Origin: Ralstonia pickettii
GTDB lineage: Bacteria; Pseudomonadota; Gammaproteobacteria; Burkholderiales; Burkholderiaceae
DNA length: 64,000 nt
Assembly (NCBI RefSeq): GCF_001699815.1
Contig: NZ_MCGB01000027.1
Coordinates: 1 to 64,000, forward strand
Direction of reading: 5' to 3'
Shown here: in pieces, positions 8,026-16,658 of the stretch
How the letters are laid out: every line of letters starts with the position of its first letter
Numbering within the stretch: position 1 is the first letter of the stretch
Translations under genes and position numbers: made by a program
Notes under the pieces: model-generated
The model's input: only the letters and a program-made list of their open reading frames with translations
Databases searched by the model: none
Told to the model about the DNA's origin: nothing

Positions 8026-8909
8026 GCAGCCTCCGCTTCGTTGCGTGGGGCGGCGGCACGCTCGCGCAGCCAATCCACCAGACCTGGCCACAGCGTGGTG
8101 GCGAACTGCGAGCGGAAGAAGCCCAGGTGCCCCACCGCGCCGCCGGCCTGCGCAGGCGCGATCTGCCGGCGCTCGACCCACGTGTTCGTGAAGTGCATCG
8201 TCAACGCATTGATGGCGGCGGGCGTGGCCCACGGGTCGTCGTCAAAGCCATAGACGAGCACCGGATGCGTCACACGGTTGAAGCGCTCGATGGCGCCGAG
8301 CGTCGGATCATCGAAGAAGTAGCGCTGCATGCCGGCCCACGCGCCCCATTCGATGGCAACGCCGCCCGGCAGGTCTTCGCCCAGGCCCATCCGCTTGCCG
8401 GGCACGTAGCCGATCAGCCGCGCCATCAAGGGGCCAACGCCGCGCAGGATCAGCTCCACGCGCAAGCGTTCGCCGCGTTGGCGGATGAAGCGCGAGTTGC
8501 CCGTGTGGCAGGCCACTTGCACAACGCCCGCGACATCCCAGTCTGCGCAGCACAGGCCGATGGCGTGGCCGCCCACCGAGTGCCCGACCGCCAGGTGCGG
8601 CAACTCCGGATAGCGCGCCCTTGCCCACCGCATCACACCTTCGGCGTCGAGCAGCGCCCAGTCGCGCATGCGGGCAGCAAAGCGGCGCAGGCTCTTGGGC
8701 CGGGATGCGCCGATGCCACGGTAGTCGTACGTGATGGTGTGGAAACCGCGTTCGGCCAGAAATTTGGCAAAGGCTTGATAGATGCGCTGCGGCACGCCCG
8801 TGGCCGGGTGCATGACCACCACGCCCTGCGGCGTGCCGGCGGCCGTCCAGAGCATGGCGCCCAGCGGGTAACCGTCGGTGGCGGGAATGGTGTGCGGTGT
8901 GCTGTTCAT
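8022..8909 (-). CDS. Alpha/beta-fold hydrolase
   Basis: A 295-residue alpha/beta hydrolase with the nucleophile elbow GHSVGG (Ser111), an oxyanion HPATG region near residues 34-38, YDYRGIG (61-67), an acid residue probably in GFDDDPWA, and a late His in GAVGHLGFF. The family hydrolyses esters, lactones or thioesters, and the substrate is not evident. It is the first gene of the minus-strand operon with MarR and enoyl-CoA hydratase genes. Twin palindromes lie just upstream of its ATG, so it is probably derepressed by the MarR ligand. Confidence 0.82.
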   Translation of the reverse strand: MNSTPHTIPATDGYPLGAMLWTAAGTPQGVVVMHPATGVPQRIYQAFAKFLAERGFHTITYDYRGIGASRPKSLRRFAARMRDWALLDAEGVMRWARARYPELPHLAVGHSVGGHAIGLCCADWDVAGVVQVACHTGNSRFIRQRGERLRVELILRGVGPLMARLIGYVPGKRMGLGEDLPGGVAIEWGAWAGMQRYFFDDPTLGAIERFNRVTHPVLVYGFDDDPWATPAAINALTMHFTNTWVERRQIAPAQAGGAVGHLGFFRSQFATTLWPGLVDWLRERAAAPRNEAEAA

Positions 8910-8922
8910 TGCGGCGATTTAG

Positions 8923-8958
8923 TTCGCATGCGAAGTTTTTTACTTTGTATGCGAAGTA
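8923..8958. promoter_or_regulatory. Tandem palindromic operators upstream of the MarR operon
   Basis: TTCGCATGCGAA (8923-8934) is a perfect palindrome. TACTTTGTATGCGAAGTA (8941-8958) is an imperfect one sharing ATGCGAAGT with the first. Centres are about 21 bases apart, two helical turns, directly before the hydrolase ATG. This suits cooperative MarR repression; the assignment to this MarR is by position. Confidence 0.6.
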
Positions 8959-9026
8959 AATTGGCCTGTCAACGACAGAAAGATAAAGTACTTGCTTAAC
9001 TATTCAGAGTCGCTATAGTTAACCAC

Positions 9027-9380
9027 ATGCTTAACCATGACACCTCTCTCGATCTCGCCTTCCAGGCACTGGCCGACGGCAACCGGCGCGCGATGCTGGT
9101 GCAGCTCGTGCGCGGGCCGGCGTCGGTGAGCGAACTTGCCCAACCCCTCGATATCTCGCTGCCTGCGGTGATGCAGCACCTGTCGGTGCTGGAGAACTCC
9201 GGTCTCGTGCGATCGGAAAAAGTGGGCCGCGTGCGGACTTGCCGTATCGAACCCGGGGCGCTGAGCCTCGCAGAGCAGTGGATCAACCAACGACGCCTGG
9301 AGTGGGAACAGCACTTCGACCGCCTCGGCGCCTATCTGGAAACACTCAAGACCCAAGGAGACTTGCATGACGACCATTGA
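9027..9380 (+). CDS. ArsR-family winged-helix regulator
   Basis: A 117-residue small repressor with ADGNRRAMLVQLVRGPASVSELAQPLDISLPAVMQHLSVLENSGLV, the standard ArsR/SmtB helix-turn-helix. No cysteine-rich metal site is seen, so it is probably not a metal sensor. Its last 14 bases overlap the start of an AHSA1/SRPBCC gene. This ArsR-AHSA1 pairing is very common, and the partner is thought to bind a hydrophobic ligand. The gene is divergent from the hydrolase-MarR operon. Confidence 0.9.
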   Translation: MLNHDTSLDLAFQALADGNRRAMLVQLVRGPASVSELAQPLDISLPAVMQHLSVLENSGLVRSEKVGRVRTCRIEPGALSLAEQWINQRRLEWEQHFDRLGAYLETLKTQGDLHDDH

Positions 9381-10326
9381 CAGCCCCGCCGGCACGACCC
9401 TGCGCCCCCTCGTGATCTCGCGCACGTTTCCCGTTTCGCGCGACTGGGTCTTCAAGGCCTGGAGCACCGCCGACCACATCAAGCGCTGGTTCTGCCCGAC
9501 GCACTACACGGTGCCCGACGCGACGGTGGAGTTTCGCGTGGGCGGCAAGTTCGATGTGTGCATGCGCTCGCCCGAGGGGCAAGACCACTGGTCGCGCGGC
9601 CACTTTCTGGAGATCGTGCCCAACGCGCGCCTCGTCATCGACATGAACGTAGTGGATGGCGACAACCGCCCGCTGATGAACGCCCACACCGTCGTCACCT
9701 TTGCCGAGGAAACAGGCGGCGGCACGCGCATGGAAGTCACCCAGACCCACACACCGCTCGCGCCGATTGCCGAGATGATGATCAAGGGCGCGCCCGAAGG
9801 CTGGAAGCAGACGCTGGACAAACTGGAGCGCGAAGCCGCAAGCATGCCGCTGGCCGAAGGCATTCAGCGCTCCGTCGTGCATGCCACCTTTACGGTGGAA
9901 CGCACGTACGACGCACCGCGCTCGCGCGTGTTCAAGGCGCTGACCGACCCGGCCGCCAAGGCGAAGTGGTTTGCCGGCGGCAATGGCTATACCTTGCTCG
10001 TGCGCGAAATGGACGCCACGCCCGGCGGCCGCGAAGTCGTCAAGGGCCGGTGGGACAGCGGTGTCGTGTCCAGCTTTGAAGCGCTGTATCACGACGTCAT
10101 CCCGAACGAACGCGTCGTCTATTCGTATGTGATGCACCTGGACGACCGCAAGATCTCCGCCTCGCTCGCCACGCTGGAATTGCGCGAGCCCAAGGACGGC
10201 TCCGGCGGCACGCACCTCGTCATGACCGAGCAAGGCGCCTTCCTGGATGGCTACGACGACTCCGGATCGCGCGAGCGCGGCACGCAGTTCCTGCTCGACA
10301 TGCTGGGCAATTCGCTCAAGGACTGA
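9367..10326 (+). CDS. Tandem AHSA1/SRPBCC-domain protein
   Basis: A 319-residue protein made of two successive AHSA1 (START-like) domains, about residues 8-155 and 165-318. Each starts with a similar strand (ISRTFPVSRDWVFKAWS and VERTYDAPRSRVFKALT) and has the W(C/F) turn (KRWFCP, AKWFAGG). AHSA1 domains form a helix-grip hydrophobic pocket; the ligand is unknown. AAGGAG at 9355-9360 precedes the ATG, which lies inside the end of the arsR-like gene. Most partners of ArsR in this arrangement have one domain, so the internal duplication is worth noting. Confidence 0.85.
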   Translation: MTTIDSPAGTTLRPLVISRTFPVSRDWVFKAWSTADHIKRWFCPTHYTVPDATVEFRVGGKFDVCMRSPEGQDHWSRGHFLEIVPNARLVIDMNVVDGDNRPLMNAHTVVTFAEETGGGTRMEVTQTHTPLAPIAEMMIKGAPEGWKQTLDKLEREAASMPLAEGIQRSVVHATFTVERTYDAPRSRVFKALTDPAAKAKWFAGGNGYTLLVREMDATPGGREVVKGRWDSGVVSSFEALYHDVIPNERVVYSYVMHLDDRKISASLATLELREPKDGSGGTHLVMTEQGAFLDGYDDSGSRERGTQFLLDMLGNSLKD

Positions 10327-10437
10327 GCCTTTGCAAGACGTCGCGCGCGACGACCGCCAACGTGACCGCCGCGCCGACGATCAACACTGCCGCCCACAGC
10401 ACGCCGCCCAGGTGCGCCAGAAGCGCCTGGCGCGGCG

Positions 10438-10821
10438 TCATTGCGCGTACTGCGCGAGACCGTTTCCGAACGACCAGTTCTCGGGCAGCACCTCCACCAA
10501 GTTGATGAATACGTCTTCGGGCCGTACGCCGGGCTTGTCGCCCAGCAACTCGACGATACGGCGATAGAGCGCCTGCTTCTGCTCAAGGTTGCGCGTGTTG
10601 TTGGCGGTGATCTGGATGATCACCACGTCGTCGCTACGCGCAAGGCCGAAGTACGTCGGGCTGACGCTGAAGGTGCTGGCGTCGTGCTCGGTGAGCGTCA
10701 TGAAGCGATCGTCTTCCGGCACGTTGAACGTCTCGCGCATGGCGCGATAGACGCCGTCGAAAATGGCCTGGTGATAAGCGGCAGGCTTGCCGCGCCGCAG
10801 CGACACTTGAACGAGAGGCAT
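10438..10821 (-). CDS. Tautomerase-family protein
   Basis: A 127-residue protein beginning MPLVQVSLRRG. The N-terminal proline exposed after Met removal is the catalytic base of the 4-oxalocrotonate tautomerase/MIF superfamily. At about twice the length of 4-OT it belongs to the longer group with beta-alpha-beta repeats. It is divergent from the LysR gene, with an AT-rich gap of about 100 bases that probably holds both promoters. The LysR is the likely regulator; the substrate is unknown. Confidence 0.82.
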   Translation of the reverse strand: MPLVQVSLRRGKPAAYHQAIFDGVYRAMRETFNVPEDDRFMTLTEHDASTFSVSPTYFGLARSDDVVIIQITANNTRNLEQKQALYRRIVELLGDKPGVRPEDVFINLVEVLPENWSFGNGLAQYAQ

Positions 10822-10924
10822 GGCGGACTCCGTGATTTGCAGTCACGACAGAATGCCTCACGTTGATCATTGAAAAAAGACATCCTAAGATATTTCAATC
10901 ATTCGATTTCAAAATGATTTGACC

Positions 10925-11779
10925 ATGAGGATGCTCGATCTGGAGGCCGTCCAGGCCTTTGTGCTGACCGCCGATCTGAAGAGCTTCACGCGCGCGGCAG
11001 AGGCCATGGACTCCACGCAATCTGCCGTGAGCCTGAAGATCAAGCGGCTGGAAGATGCGCTGGGCCGCCGGCTTCTGGAACGCACGCCGCGCCTGGTGCG
11101 GTTGTCTCAGGACGGGGCGGCGTTCCTTGCGGCGGCGCGCGAACTGGTGGCCGCGCACGAAGGGGCGCTGGGCGCGTTTGGCGTGGAACGGCGGCGCTTG
11201 TCGGTCGGGATGAGCCACCACATCGTCGGCGCGGAACTGCCACGGCTGCTGCGGCAGATGGGTCGCGCCGAGCCCGCCCTGACGCTGGAGATCCGCATAG
11301 CCAGTTCCTGGGAAATCCTGGAGATGTTTGAAAGCGGCGCGTTGGATGCCGCCATCGTGCTGCGCCACGACAACCGGCGCACCGACGGCGAAGTGCTGAT
11401 GGACGAACCCTTTGGCTGGATGGCCGCACCCGACTTCGAGCACCGCGCGGGCGAACCCGTCCGCCTGGCCAATCAGACCGAAACGTGCCGCATACGACAG
11501 ATGGCAACGACAGCATTGGACGCCGCCGGCATCGCCTGGCAAGAGGTGTTCGTGGGGGGCGGCGTGGCCACCATTGGCGCAGCGGTGGCGGCTGGCCTTG
11601 CGGTGGCGGCACTCAGCCGACGCGTGGCACCGGCCGGCACCATCGACGTGGGCGAAGTGCTCGGCCTGCCGCCGCTGCCGCCGCGCAGCGTGGTGCTGCA
11701 CTCGCGGCTCGCCGATCCGGTCGCGAAGAAGGCGCTGCGGACGTTTGCCACCACCTTGCGGGCCACGGGCGGACGATAG
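10925..11779 (+). CDS. LysR-family transcriptional regulator
   Basis: A 284-residue LTTR with an N-terminal winged HTH (MLDLEAVQAFVLTADLKSFTRAAEAM, then STQSAVSLKIKRLEDALGRRLLER) and a shortened type 2 periplasmic-binding-like effector domain (about 90-280). The start is uncertain between the ATG codons at 10925 and 10931, and no clear Shine-Dalgarno is visible. It is divergent from the tautomerase gene, the classic LysR layout, so that gene is the probable target. Confidence 0.85.
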   Translation: MRMLDLEAVQAFVLTADLKSFTRAAEAMDSTQSAVSLKIKRLEDALGRRLLERTPRLVRLSQDGAAFLAAARELVAAHEGALGAFGVERRRLSVGMSHHIVGAELPRLLRQMGRAEPALTLEIRIASSWEILEMFESGALDAAIVLRHDNRRTDGEVLMDEPFGWMAAPDFEHRAGEPVRLANQTETCRIRQMATTALDAAGIAWQEVFVGGGVATIGAAVAAGLAVAALSRRVAPAGTIDVGEVLGLPPLPPRSVVLHSRLADPVAKKALRTFATTLRATGGR

Positions 11780-11861
11780 CGGGACGCCCCTGCCGCACGC
11801 GCATTTTGCGCAATCGCTGCACCGCGCGACGCCTGCGGGGCGACTATGCTTTGCCGCATGA

Positions 11862-12473
11862 AGCCGCGCACTGAACACGATTACCACCGCCGCATCGCCC
11901 ATCGGCGCCGTGGGCTTCTCGTTGGGCGGCTACACCGTGCTGGAACTGGCCGGCGCACGCACGGATGTCGCAGCCTTCATGGCGTTCTGCGGCTCGCCGC
12001 AGGCCGATGCGATCTGCCATCCACCCGAGATGGCCCGCGCGCAGATCGACCCGGCAGTTGACACAACGCGGTCACCGCAAACGGAAGCGTCGCTGGCCCG
12101 CTCCAGTGCGTCCTACCGCGATGCCCGCATCCAGGCCGTCTTTGCCATGGCGCCTGCAGTCGGCATGGCGATGGACGCCACGTCGCTTGGCAACATCAGC
12201 ATCCCGGTCTCGCTGATGGCCGGAGACGCGGATATCACCGTGCCCGTCGACACCAACGTGCGACGTGTCGCCAGGCTGTTGCCCAAGGGGGATCTGCTGC
12301 TGGCGCCGGGCGCGACGCACTACACGTTCATGGATACGTGCCTGCCAGGTGCCGCACCCCATGTGCCGCTGCTGTGCAAGGACAACCCCGGCGTCGATCG
12401 CGATGCGGTGCATGCCCAGGCCGTGCGCCGGGCGGTGGACTTTTTCGCGGCGACGCTGCCCGGTCAGACCTGA
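11862..12473 (+). pseudogene. 5'-truncated dienelactone-hydrolase-like alpha/beta hydrolase
   Basis: In-frame coding begins after a TGA at 11859-11861 and reads into IGAVGFSLGGY, the nucleophile elbow that normally sits about 120-150 residues into a dienelactone-hydrolase-family protein. The downstream part is intact, with the acid residue in AGDADITVPV and His in GATHYTF. The whole N-terminal half of the fold is absent and the only starts are CTG or GTG codons without a ribosome site. This looks like a gene remnant after deletion. It sits directly after the LysR gene. Confidence 0.65.
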
Positions 12474-12501
12474 GCGTCGCCCGCGATTCGATGCAGATCG
12501 A

Positions 12502-13623
12502 TTACTGCTTCTGCACCGCCACGCTGCCGATCGAATAGCCCGCGCCAAACGAGCAGATCATGCCCAGGTCACCCGACTTCAGGTCGGCACGGTGGCGGTG
12601 GAACGCAATGATGGAACCCGCCGATGCCGTGTTGGCGAACTCGTCCAGAATGACCGGCGCCTCGTCGGCCGATGCATCGTGCCCAAGCAGGCGCTTGCCG
12701 ATCAGCTGGTTCATCGCCAGGTTGGCCTGATGCAGCCAGAAGCGGCGCACGTCGGCCGGGGCATGGCCCAGTTGCTGCAGATGGCCGGCAATGTGCTCGG
12801 CGGCCATCGGGCAGACTTCCTTGAAGACCTTGCGGCCTTCCTGGCGGAAGAGCTGATCGCGGTCGTCCGGGTTGCGGTCTTCGCTGCGCGAGAGGTAGCC
12901 GGCGTTGTTGCGGATGTTGTTGGAAAAGCTCGTCGCGCATTTGGTGCCGAGCACACGCCAGGCGTCCGCAGAGCGCGTGTCTTCCGCGCGCTCGACCAGC
13001 ACGGCCGTGCACACGTCGCCGAAGATGAAGTGGCAATCGCGGTCTTTCCAATCGAGGTGGCCGGAGGTGATTTCCGGGCTCACCACCAGCGCGGCGCGCG
13101 CCGTGCCGCTGCGCACGGCATTGATGGCCTGCTCCAGCCCAAAAGTGGCCGACGAGCACGCGACGTTCATGTCGAACGCGTAACCGCCCGCGCCAATGCC
13201 GTTCTGAATTTCCACGCCCAACGCCGGATACGGGCGCTGGAAGTTGGACGTCGCACAGAGCAGCATGTCGACGTCGGCGGCGTCGCGTCCGGCAGCGACC
13301 AATGCGTCGCGCGCGGCGGCCACGCCAATCTCGGCTTGCAGCGACAGCACATCGTCGGGGCGCGGCGTCAGGTGCGGGCGCATGCGCGTCGGGTCCAGCA
13401 CGCCGGCCTTGTCGATCACGTAGCGCTGTCGAATACCCGAAGCCTTCTCAATGAACTCGGCCGACGACTCCGCCAGCGGCGTCAGCTCGCCCGCCGCAAT
13501 CGCTGCGGCGTGCTGCGCGTTGTAGCGCTGGGTGTAGGCGTTGTAGGAGGCGACCAGCTCCTCGTTGGTGATGACCTCGGGCGCGACCCACAGGCCCGTG
13601 CCGCTGATGACGACGTCGTGCAT
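12502..13623 (-). CDS. Beta-ketoacyl-ACP synthase III (FabH-like)
   Basis: A 373-residue thiolase-fold condensing enzyme with a complete Cys-His-Asn triad: C156 in NVACSSATFG, H298 in WLHQAN and N331 in EFANTASAGS. It condenses an acyl-CoA starter with malonyl-ACP. It is longer than FabH (about 320) because of an insert near residues 25-60, resembling the second, non-housekeeping ketosynthase III described in Ralstonia as FabW; that identity is not proven here. It stands alone, facing away from copC, with no acyl carrier protein or other fatty-acid genes nearby. Confidence 0.85.
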   Translation of the reverse strand: MHDVVISGTGLWVAPEVITNEELVASYNAYTQRYNAQHAAAIAAGELTPLAESSAEFIEKASGIRQRYVIDKAGVLDPTRMRPHLTPRPDDVLSLQAEIGVAAARDALVAAGRDAADVDMLLCATSNFQRPYPALGVEIQNGIGAGGYAFDMNVACSSATFGLEQAINAVRSGTARAALVVSPEITSGHLDWKDRDCHFIFGDVCTAVLVERAEDTRSADAWRVLGTKCATSFSNNIRNNAGYLSRSEDRNPDDRDQLFRQEGRKVFKEVCPMAAEHIAGHLQQLGHAPADVRRFWLHQANLAMNQLIGKRLLGHDASADEAPVILDEFANTASAGSIIAFHRHRADLKSGDLGMICSFGAGYSIGSVAVQKQ

Positions 13624-13815
13624 ACCCGGAATTTATGAATTTTTCGTGGCGGCGACGATAGCACATCGGCCGGCCAAATGCGGGTTGCAGGATGTGATCG
13701 TTTACATCTAGTTGGGCCTTGCGCTGCAGCGCACATGGGCAGGCGCACCCTTGAGCGAAAAACAATGCGTTACGCTAGTCGCCATCCCCGAACTTCGCAG
13801 GAAACCCGCACACCT

Positions 13816-14187
13816 ATGCTCAGCCCTTTCCGAATTGCCCAAGCGTGTGTGGCCGTTGGCGCCGCCCTCACTACCTCGCTGGCGCTGGCCCATCCGAAAC
13901 TGCTCTCGGCCAATCCCGCCGACAAGTCCGTTGGCCCCGCACCGGCCCAGATTGCGCTCCATTTCTCGGAAAAACTGGTTGCCCAGTTCTGCGACGCCAC
14001 GCTGATCATGAACGCAGCCTCCGGCTCGACGAATGTCGCTGCCAAGGTCGCCACGAGCAGCGATGGGCGGACACTGACGGTATCGCCCACGCAGCAGCTC
14101 GCGCCTGGGGCGTACCGCGTTGACTGGCATGTCGTGGCCGCAGACACGCACCGCGTGACCCGCAACCTGACGTTCCAGGTGAAGTAA
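13816..14187 (+). CDS. copC: Periplasmic copper-binding protein CopC
   Basis: A 123-residue protein with a signal peptide (MLSPFRIAQACVAVGAALTTSLALA) cleaved before HPKLL. The new N-terminal His is the first Cu(II) ligand of CopC proteins. The mature part is a beta-sandwich with the second histidine site in WHVVAADTH. There is no Met-rich loop, so only the Cu(II) site is expected. The start at 13816 was chosen because it gives the signal peptide. It lies 4 bases before copD, forming a copper uptake or resistance pair. Confidence 0.9.
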   Translation: MLSPFRIAQACVAVGAALTTSLALAHPKLLSANPADKSVGPAPAQIALHFSEKLVAQFCDATLIMNAASGSTNVAAKVATSSDGRTLTVSPTQQLAPGAYRVDWHVVAADTHRVTRNLTFQVK

Positions 14188-14191
14188 CGCG

Positions 14192-15121
14192 ATGCCCGAG
14201 GACTGGCTGGCGGTCATCCTGCGCTTTGCGCTGTACCTGGATTTGATGGTGCTCTTTGGCGTGCCGCTTTTCAGCCTTTACGCGCTTGGGCCAAGCGGCA
14301 AATCGCCGGCCATCCCGCGGTTGTACGGCACGGTGGCCGCAGCATCGGCATTGGCCGGCATCGTGCTGTCGATCTGGGACGTGGTGGCGATGGCCGAGTC
14401 GATGACCGGCGCCTCCCGCTACAGCCAGCTGAGCAGCCGTGTCTTCGACATGATCCTGACCGGCACCGCAGTCGGCGCGGCATGGCTGGTACGCATGGCG
14501 GTGCTTGCGGCCGGTCTTCTCGTGGGAATCCCATGGCGCCGAGATCCGCTCCGCCAGCGGGCCGTGCTTGCGGCGTCGGGCGCCATCGCGCTGGCCACGC
14601 TTGCATGGGCCGGGCACGGTGCCATGGACGACGCCTTGCGCGGCGCACTCCATCTTGCCGCCGACATTACGCATCTGCTGGCCGCTGGCATGTGGGTGGG
14701 TGCCCTGGTCGCATTCATGCTGCTGTCGTCTGCCCGACATGCAGACACGCCCGATACTGTGCAAACGCTCAGCCGTGCCGCCAGCGGCTTCGCGACCATC
14801 GGCACACGCATCGTGGGAGTGTTGATCGCCACGGGCGTCGTCAACTATGTGCTCGTTGCCGGCCTGACGCTCGATGCACTCTTCACGATGCCGTATGGGT
14901 GGTTGCTGCTCGGCAAGCTCACGCTGTTTGTGTTGATGCTCGCGCTGGCTGCGGGCAATCGCTATCGATTGAGCCCCCGGCTCGCGACTGCAATCCGCGC
15001 TGGCGATTGCGCAAGCGCGGCCAGGGCGCTGCACAACAGCCTGCGGGCGGAAGCCGGTCTTGCCATGCTGATCCTGGCGCTGGTGGCATGGCTCGGCATG
15101 CTGTCGCCGCTGCCTTCTTAG
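14192..15121 (+). CDS. copD: Copper resistance D family inner-membrane protein CopD
   Basis: A 309-residue polytopic protein with about eight hydrophobic helices and conserved histidines in the membrane region (WAGHGAMDDALRGALHLAADITHLLAAGMWVG). This is the hallmark of CopD/YcnJ, which takes copper handed over by CopC across the inner membrane. It is adjacent to copC with nearly no gap. A hairpin after its stop may end transcription from both sides. Confidence 0.88.
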   Translation: MPEDWLAVILRFALYLDLMVLFGVPLFSLYALGPSGKSPAIPRLYGTVAAASALAGIVLSIWDVVAMAESMTGASRYSQLSSRVFDMILTGTAVGAAWLVRMAVLAAGLLVGIPWRRDPLRQRAVLAASGAIALATLAWAGHGAMDDALRGALHLAADITHLLAAGMWVGALVAFMLLSSARHADTPDTVQTLSRAASGFATIGTRIVGVLIATGVVNYVLVAGLTLDALFTMPYGWLLLGKLTLFVLMLALAAGNRYRLSPRLATAIRAGDCASAARALHNSLRAEAGLAMLILALVAWLGMLSPLPS

Positions 15122-15147
15122 TGCCGGCGCAGGCAGCAAAAAAAAAA

Positions 15148-15174
15148 CGGGTGACAGCACCGCTCTGTCACCCG
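15148..15174. terminator. Hairpin terminator between convergent copD and M20 peptidase genes
   Basis: Ten-base stem CGGGTGACAG/CTGTCACCCG with a 7-base loop. A run of A on the left gives a strong T-tract for the minus-strand peptidase gene; the right side (CTCTTT) is a weaker tract for copD. Confidence 0.8.
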
Positions 15175-15203
15175 CTCTTTGTTGCGTACCGCCGGCGCAG
15201 ATC

Positions 15204-16427
15204 TTACTTGCCCACAGCAAGCTCCATGATCATGCGCGACAGCAGATAGAGACGCGGCACGACGCTCTCCACTTCCGCGTATTCCTCCGGCGTGTGGATG
15301 CCGCCCCCGACAATCCCGAAGCCGTCGAGCGTGGGCGTGCCGACACCCGCCGACAGGCTGGAATCGGCGGCGCCGCCGCTACCCTCGAGCGTGAGCATTC
15401 GGCCGATCTCGCCGTAGATAGCCTGTGCCTTGGCGGCGAGCTGGTCCGACGCTGCGTTACGCGGCATCGGGGGGAAGCTGCGCACCAGCGAGGTCTTCAC
15501 TTCCGTCTCGGCGATCAGCTTGTTGGCCGACACGCGCGTCAGATCGCGCTCCACGCGGTCGAATTCTTCCGGCACTGCCACGCGCACGTCTGCGTAAGCC
15601 GTTGCATGGTCGGGGATGACGTTGGTCGCATCACCCGCCTTGAGCACCGTCACGTTGAACGTCGTCTGCTTGGCGCTGTCACCCAGCTTGCCGACTTGCA
15701 GCACCTGGTGCGCCAGTTCGTTGGCGGCGTTACGACCAGTTTCTGGCGCCACACCGGCGTGCGCGGCCTTGCCTTTGACGTCGATCTCCGCCGTGCCGCT
15801 GCCCTTGCGCCACACGACCAACCCATCGGCGGGCCGGCCGGGCTCCAGGTTGAGCGTCACGTCATGCTGCCTGGCCTCGCGCTCGATCAACGCGCGCGTG
15901 CCCTTGGAGCCGGTTTCCTCGTTCGTGTTGAGCAGCAGCGTGACTTGCCCGTATTGCTTGAAGTCGAGCTGCTGCAGGATCTTCATCGCATACAAACCCG
16001 CCACCACACCGCCCTTGTCATCCATCACGCCGGGGCCGTAGGCGCGCTTGTCCTTGATGTAAAAAGGCTTGGCGCGTGCGGTGCCGTCCTTGAAGACGGT
16101 GTCCATATGCGCCATCAGCAGAATGCGCGTTTTGCCCGTGCCCTTCCAGGTCGCGAGGATGTTGTTGCCCACCGCCGGCGCGGCGGACACTGTTTCCACC
16201 TGGGCGCCAGCCTTGCGCAGTTCGTCAGTGACGATGGTGCCAATCTGGCTGAGCCCCGCTTCGTTGCCCGTCCCCGAATCGATGTTTACCAAGCGCTCGA
16301 GCAGGTGCAGCGCGTCGCCACGGTAGCCCTCGGCGGCGGAGAGCACCTTGGGATTGGCATCGGCAGCGCAGGACAGGCCTGAGGCACACAGCAGCAGCGC
16401 AGCAACGGCAAGGCGGGACGGTTTCAT
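15204..16427 (-). CDS. Exported M20 metallopeptidase (glutamate carboxypeptidase-like)
   Basis: A 407-residue zinc peptidase of the CPG2/carboxypeptidase G type, removing C-terminal glutamate or related residues. A signal peptide (MKPSRLAVAALLLCASGLSCAADA) comes first. Metal ligands are seen in LLMAHMDTVF, YGPGVMDDKGG, NTNEETGS (catalytic Glu pair) and GGGIHTPEEY, with a dimerisation lid near KGKAAHAGVAPETGRNAA. The ATG at 16427 is preferred over one 93 bases upstream, which would put 31 residues ahead of the signal peptide. It stands alone, probably a periplasmic enzyme. Confidence 0.88.
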   Translation of the reverse strand: MKPSRLAVAALLLCASGLSCAADANPKVLSAAEGYRGDALHLLERLVNIDSGTGNEAGLSQIGTIVTDELRKAGAQVETVSAAPAVGNNILATWKGTGKTRILLMAHMDTVFKDGTARAKPFYIKDKRAYGPGVMDDKGGVVAGLYAMKILQQLDFKQYGQVTLLLNTNEETGSKGTRALIEREARQHDVTLNLEPGRPADGLVVWRKGSGTAEIDVKGKAAHAGVAPETGRNAANELAHQVLQVGKLGDSAKQTTFNVTVLKAGDATNVIPDHATAYADVRVAVPEEFDRVERDLTRVSANKLIAETEVKTSLVRSFPPMPRNAASDQLAAKAQAIYGEIGRMLTLEGSGGAADSSLSAGVGTPTLDGFGIVGGGIHTPEEYAEVESVVPRLYLLSRMIMELAVGK

Positions 16428-16658
16428 GCGGGACCTTTGTAGCGAAGTGGCAAAACAGCCATTACACACAACATCAGTGCTGGCCGGGCAGCCATGTTGC
16501 GCCAGGCGCACGGTCTTCACCCGCAGCTTGCTCTTGGCAAGCCGTCATGCAGTGGCACAACTATTCATTGCATGCATTACCGGTCATTCAAAGAATAAAT
16601 TTCACAAATAATGCACGCGCCGCTAATCTGGTTTCCCCTTTGATTTGGCGAGCAGACG

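Noticed and set aside
14006-15220. Long minus-strand frame opposite copD
   Set aside because: Composition typical of a GC-rich antisense shadow; copD on the plus strand carries conserved family motifs.
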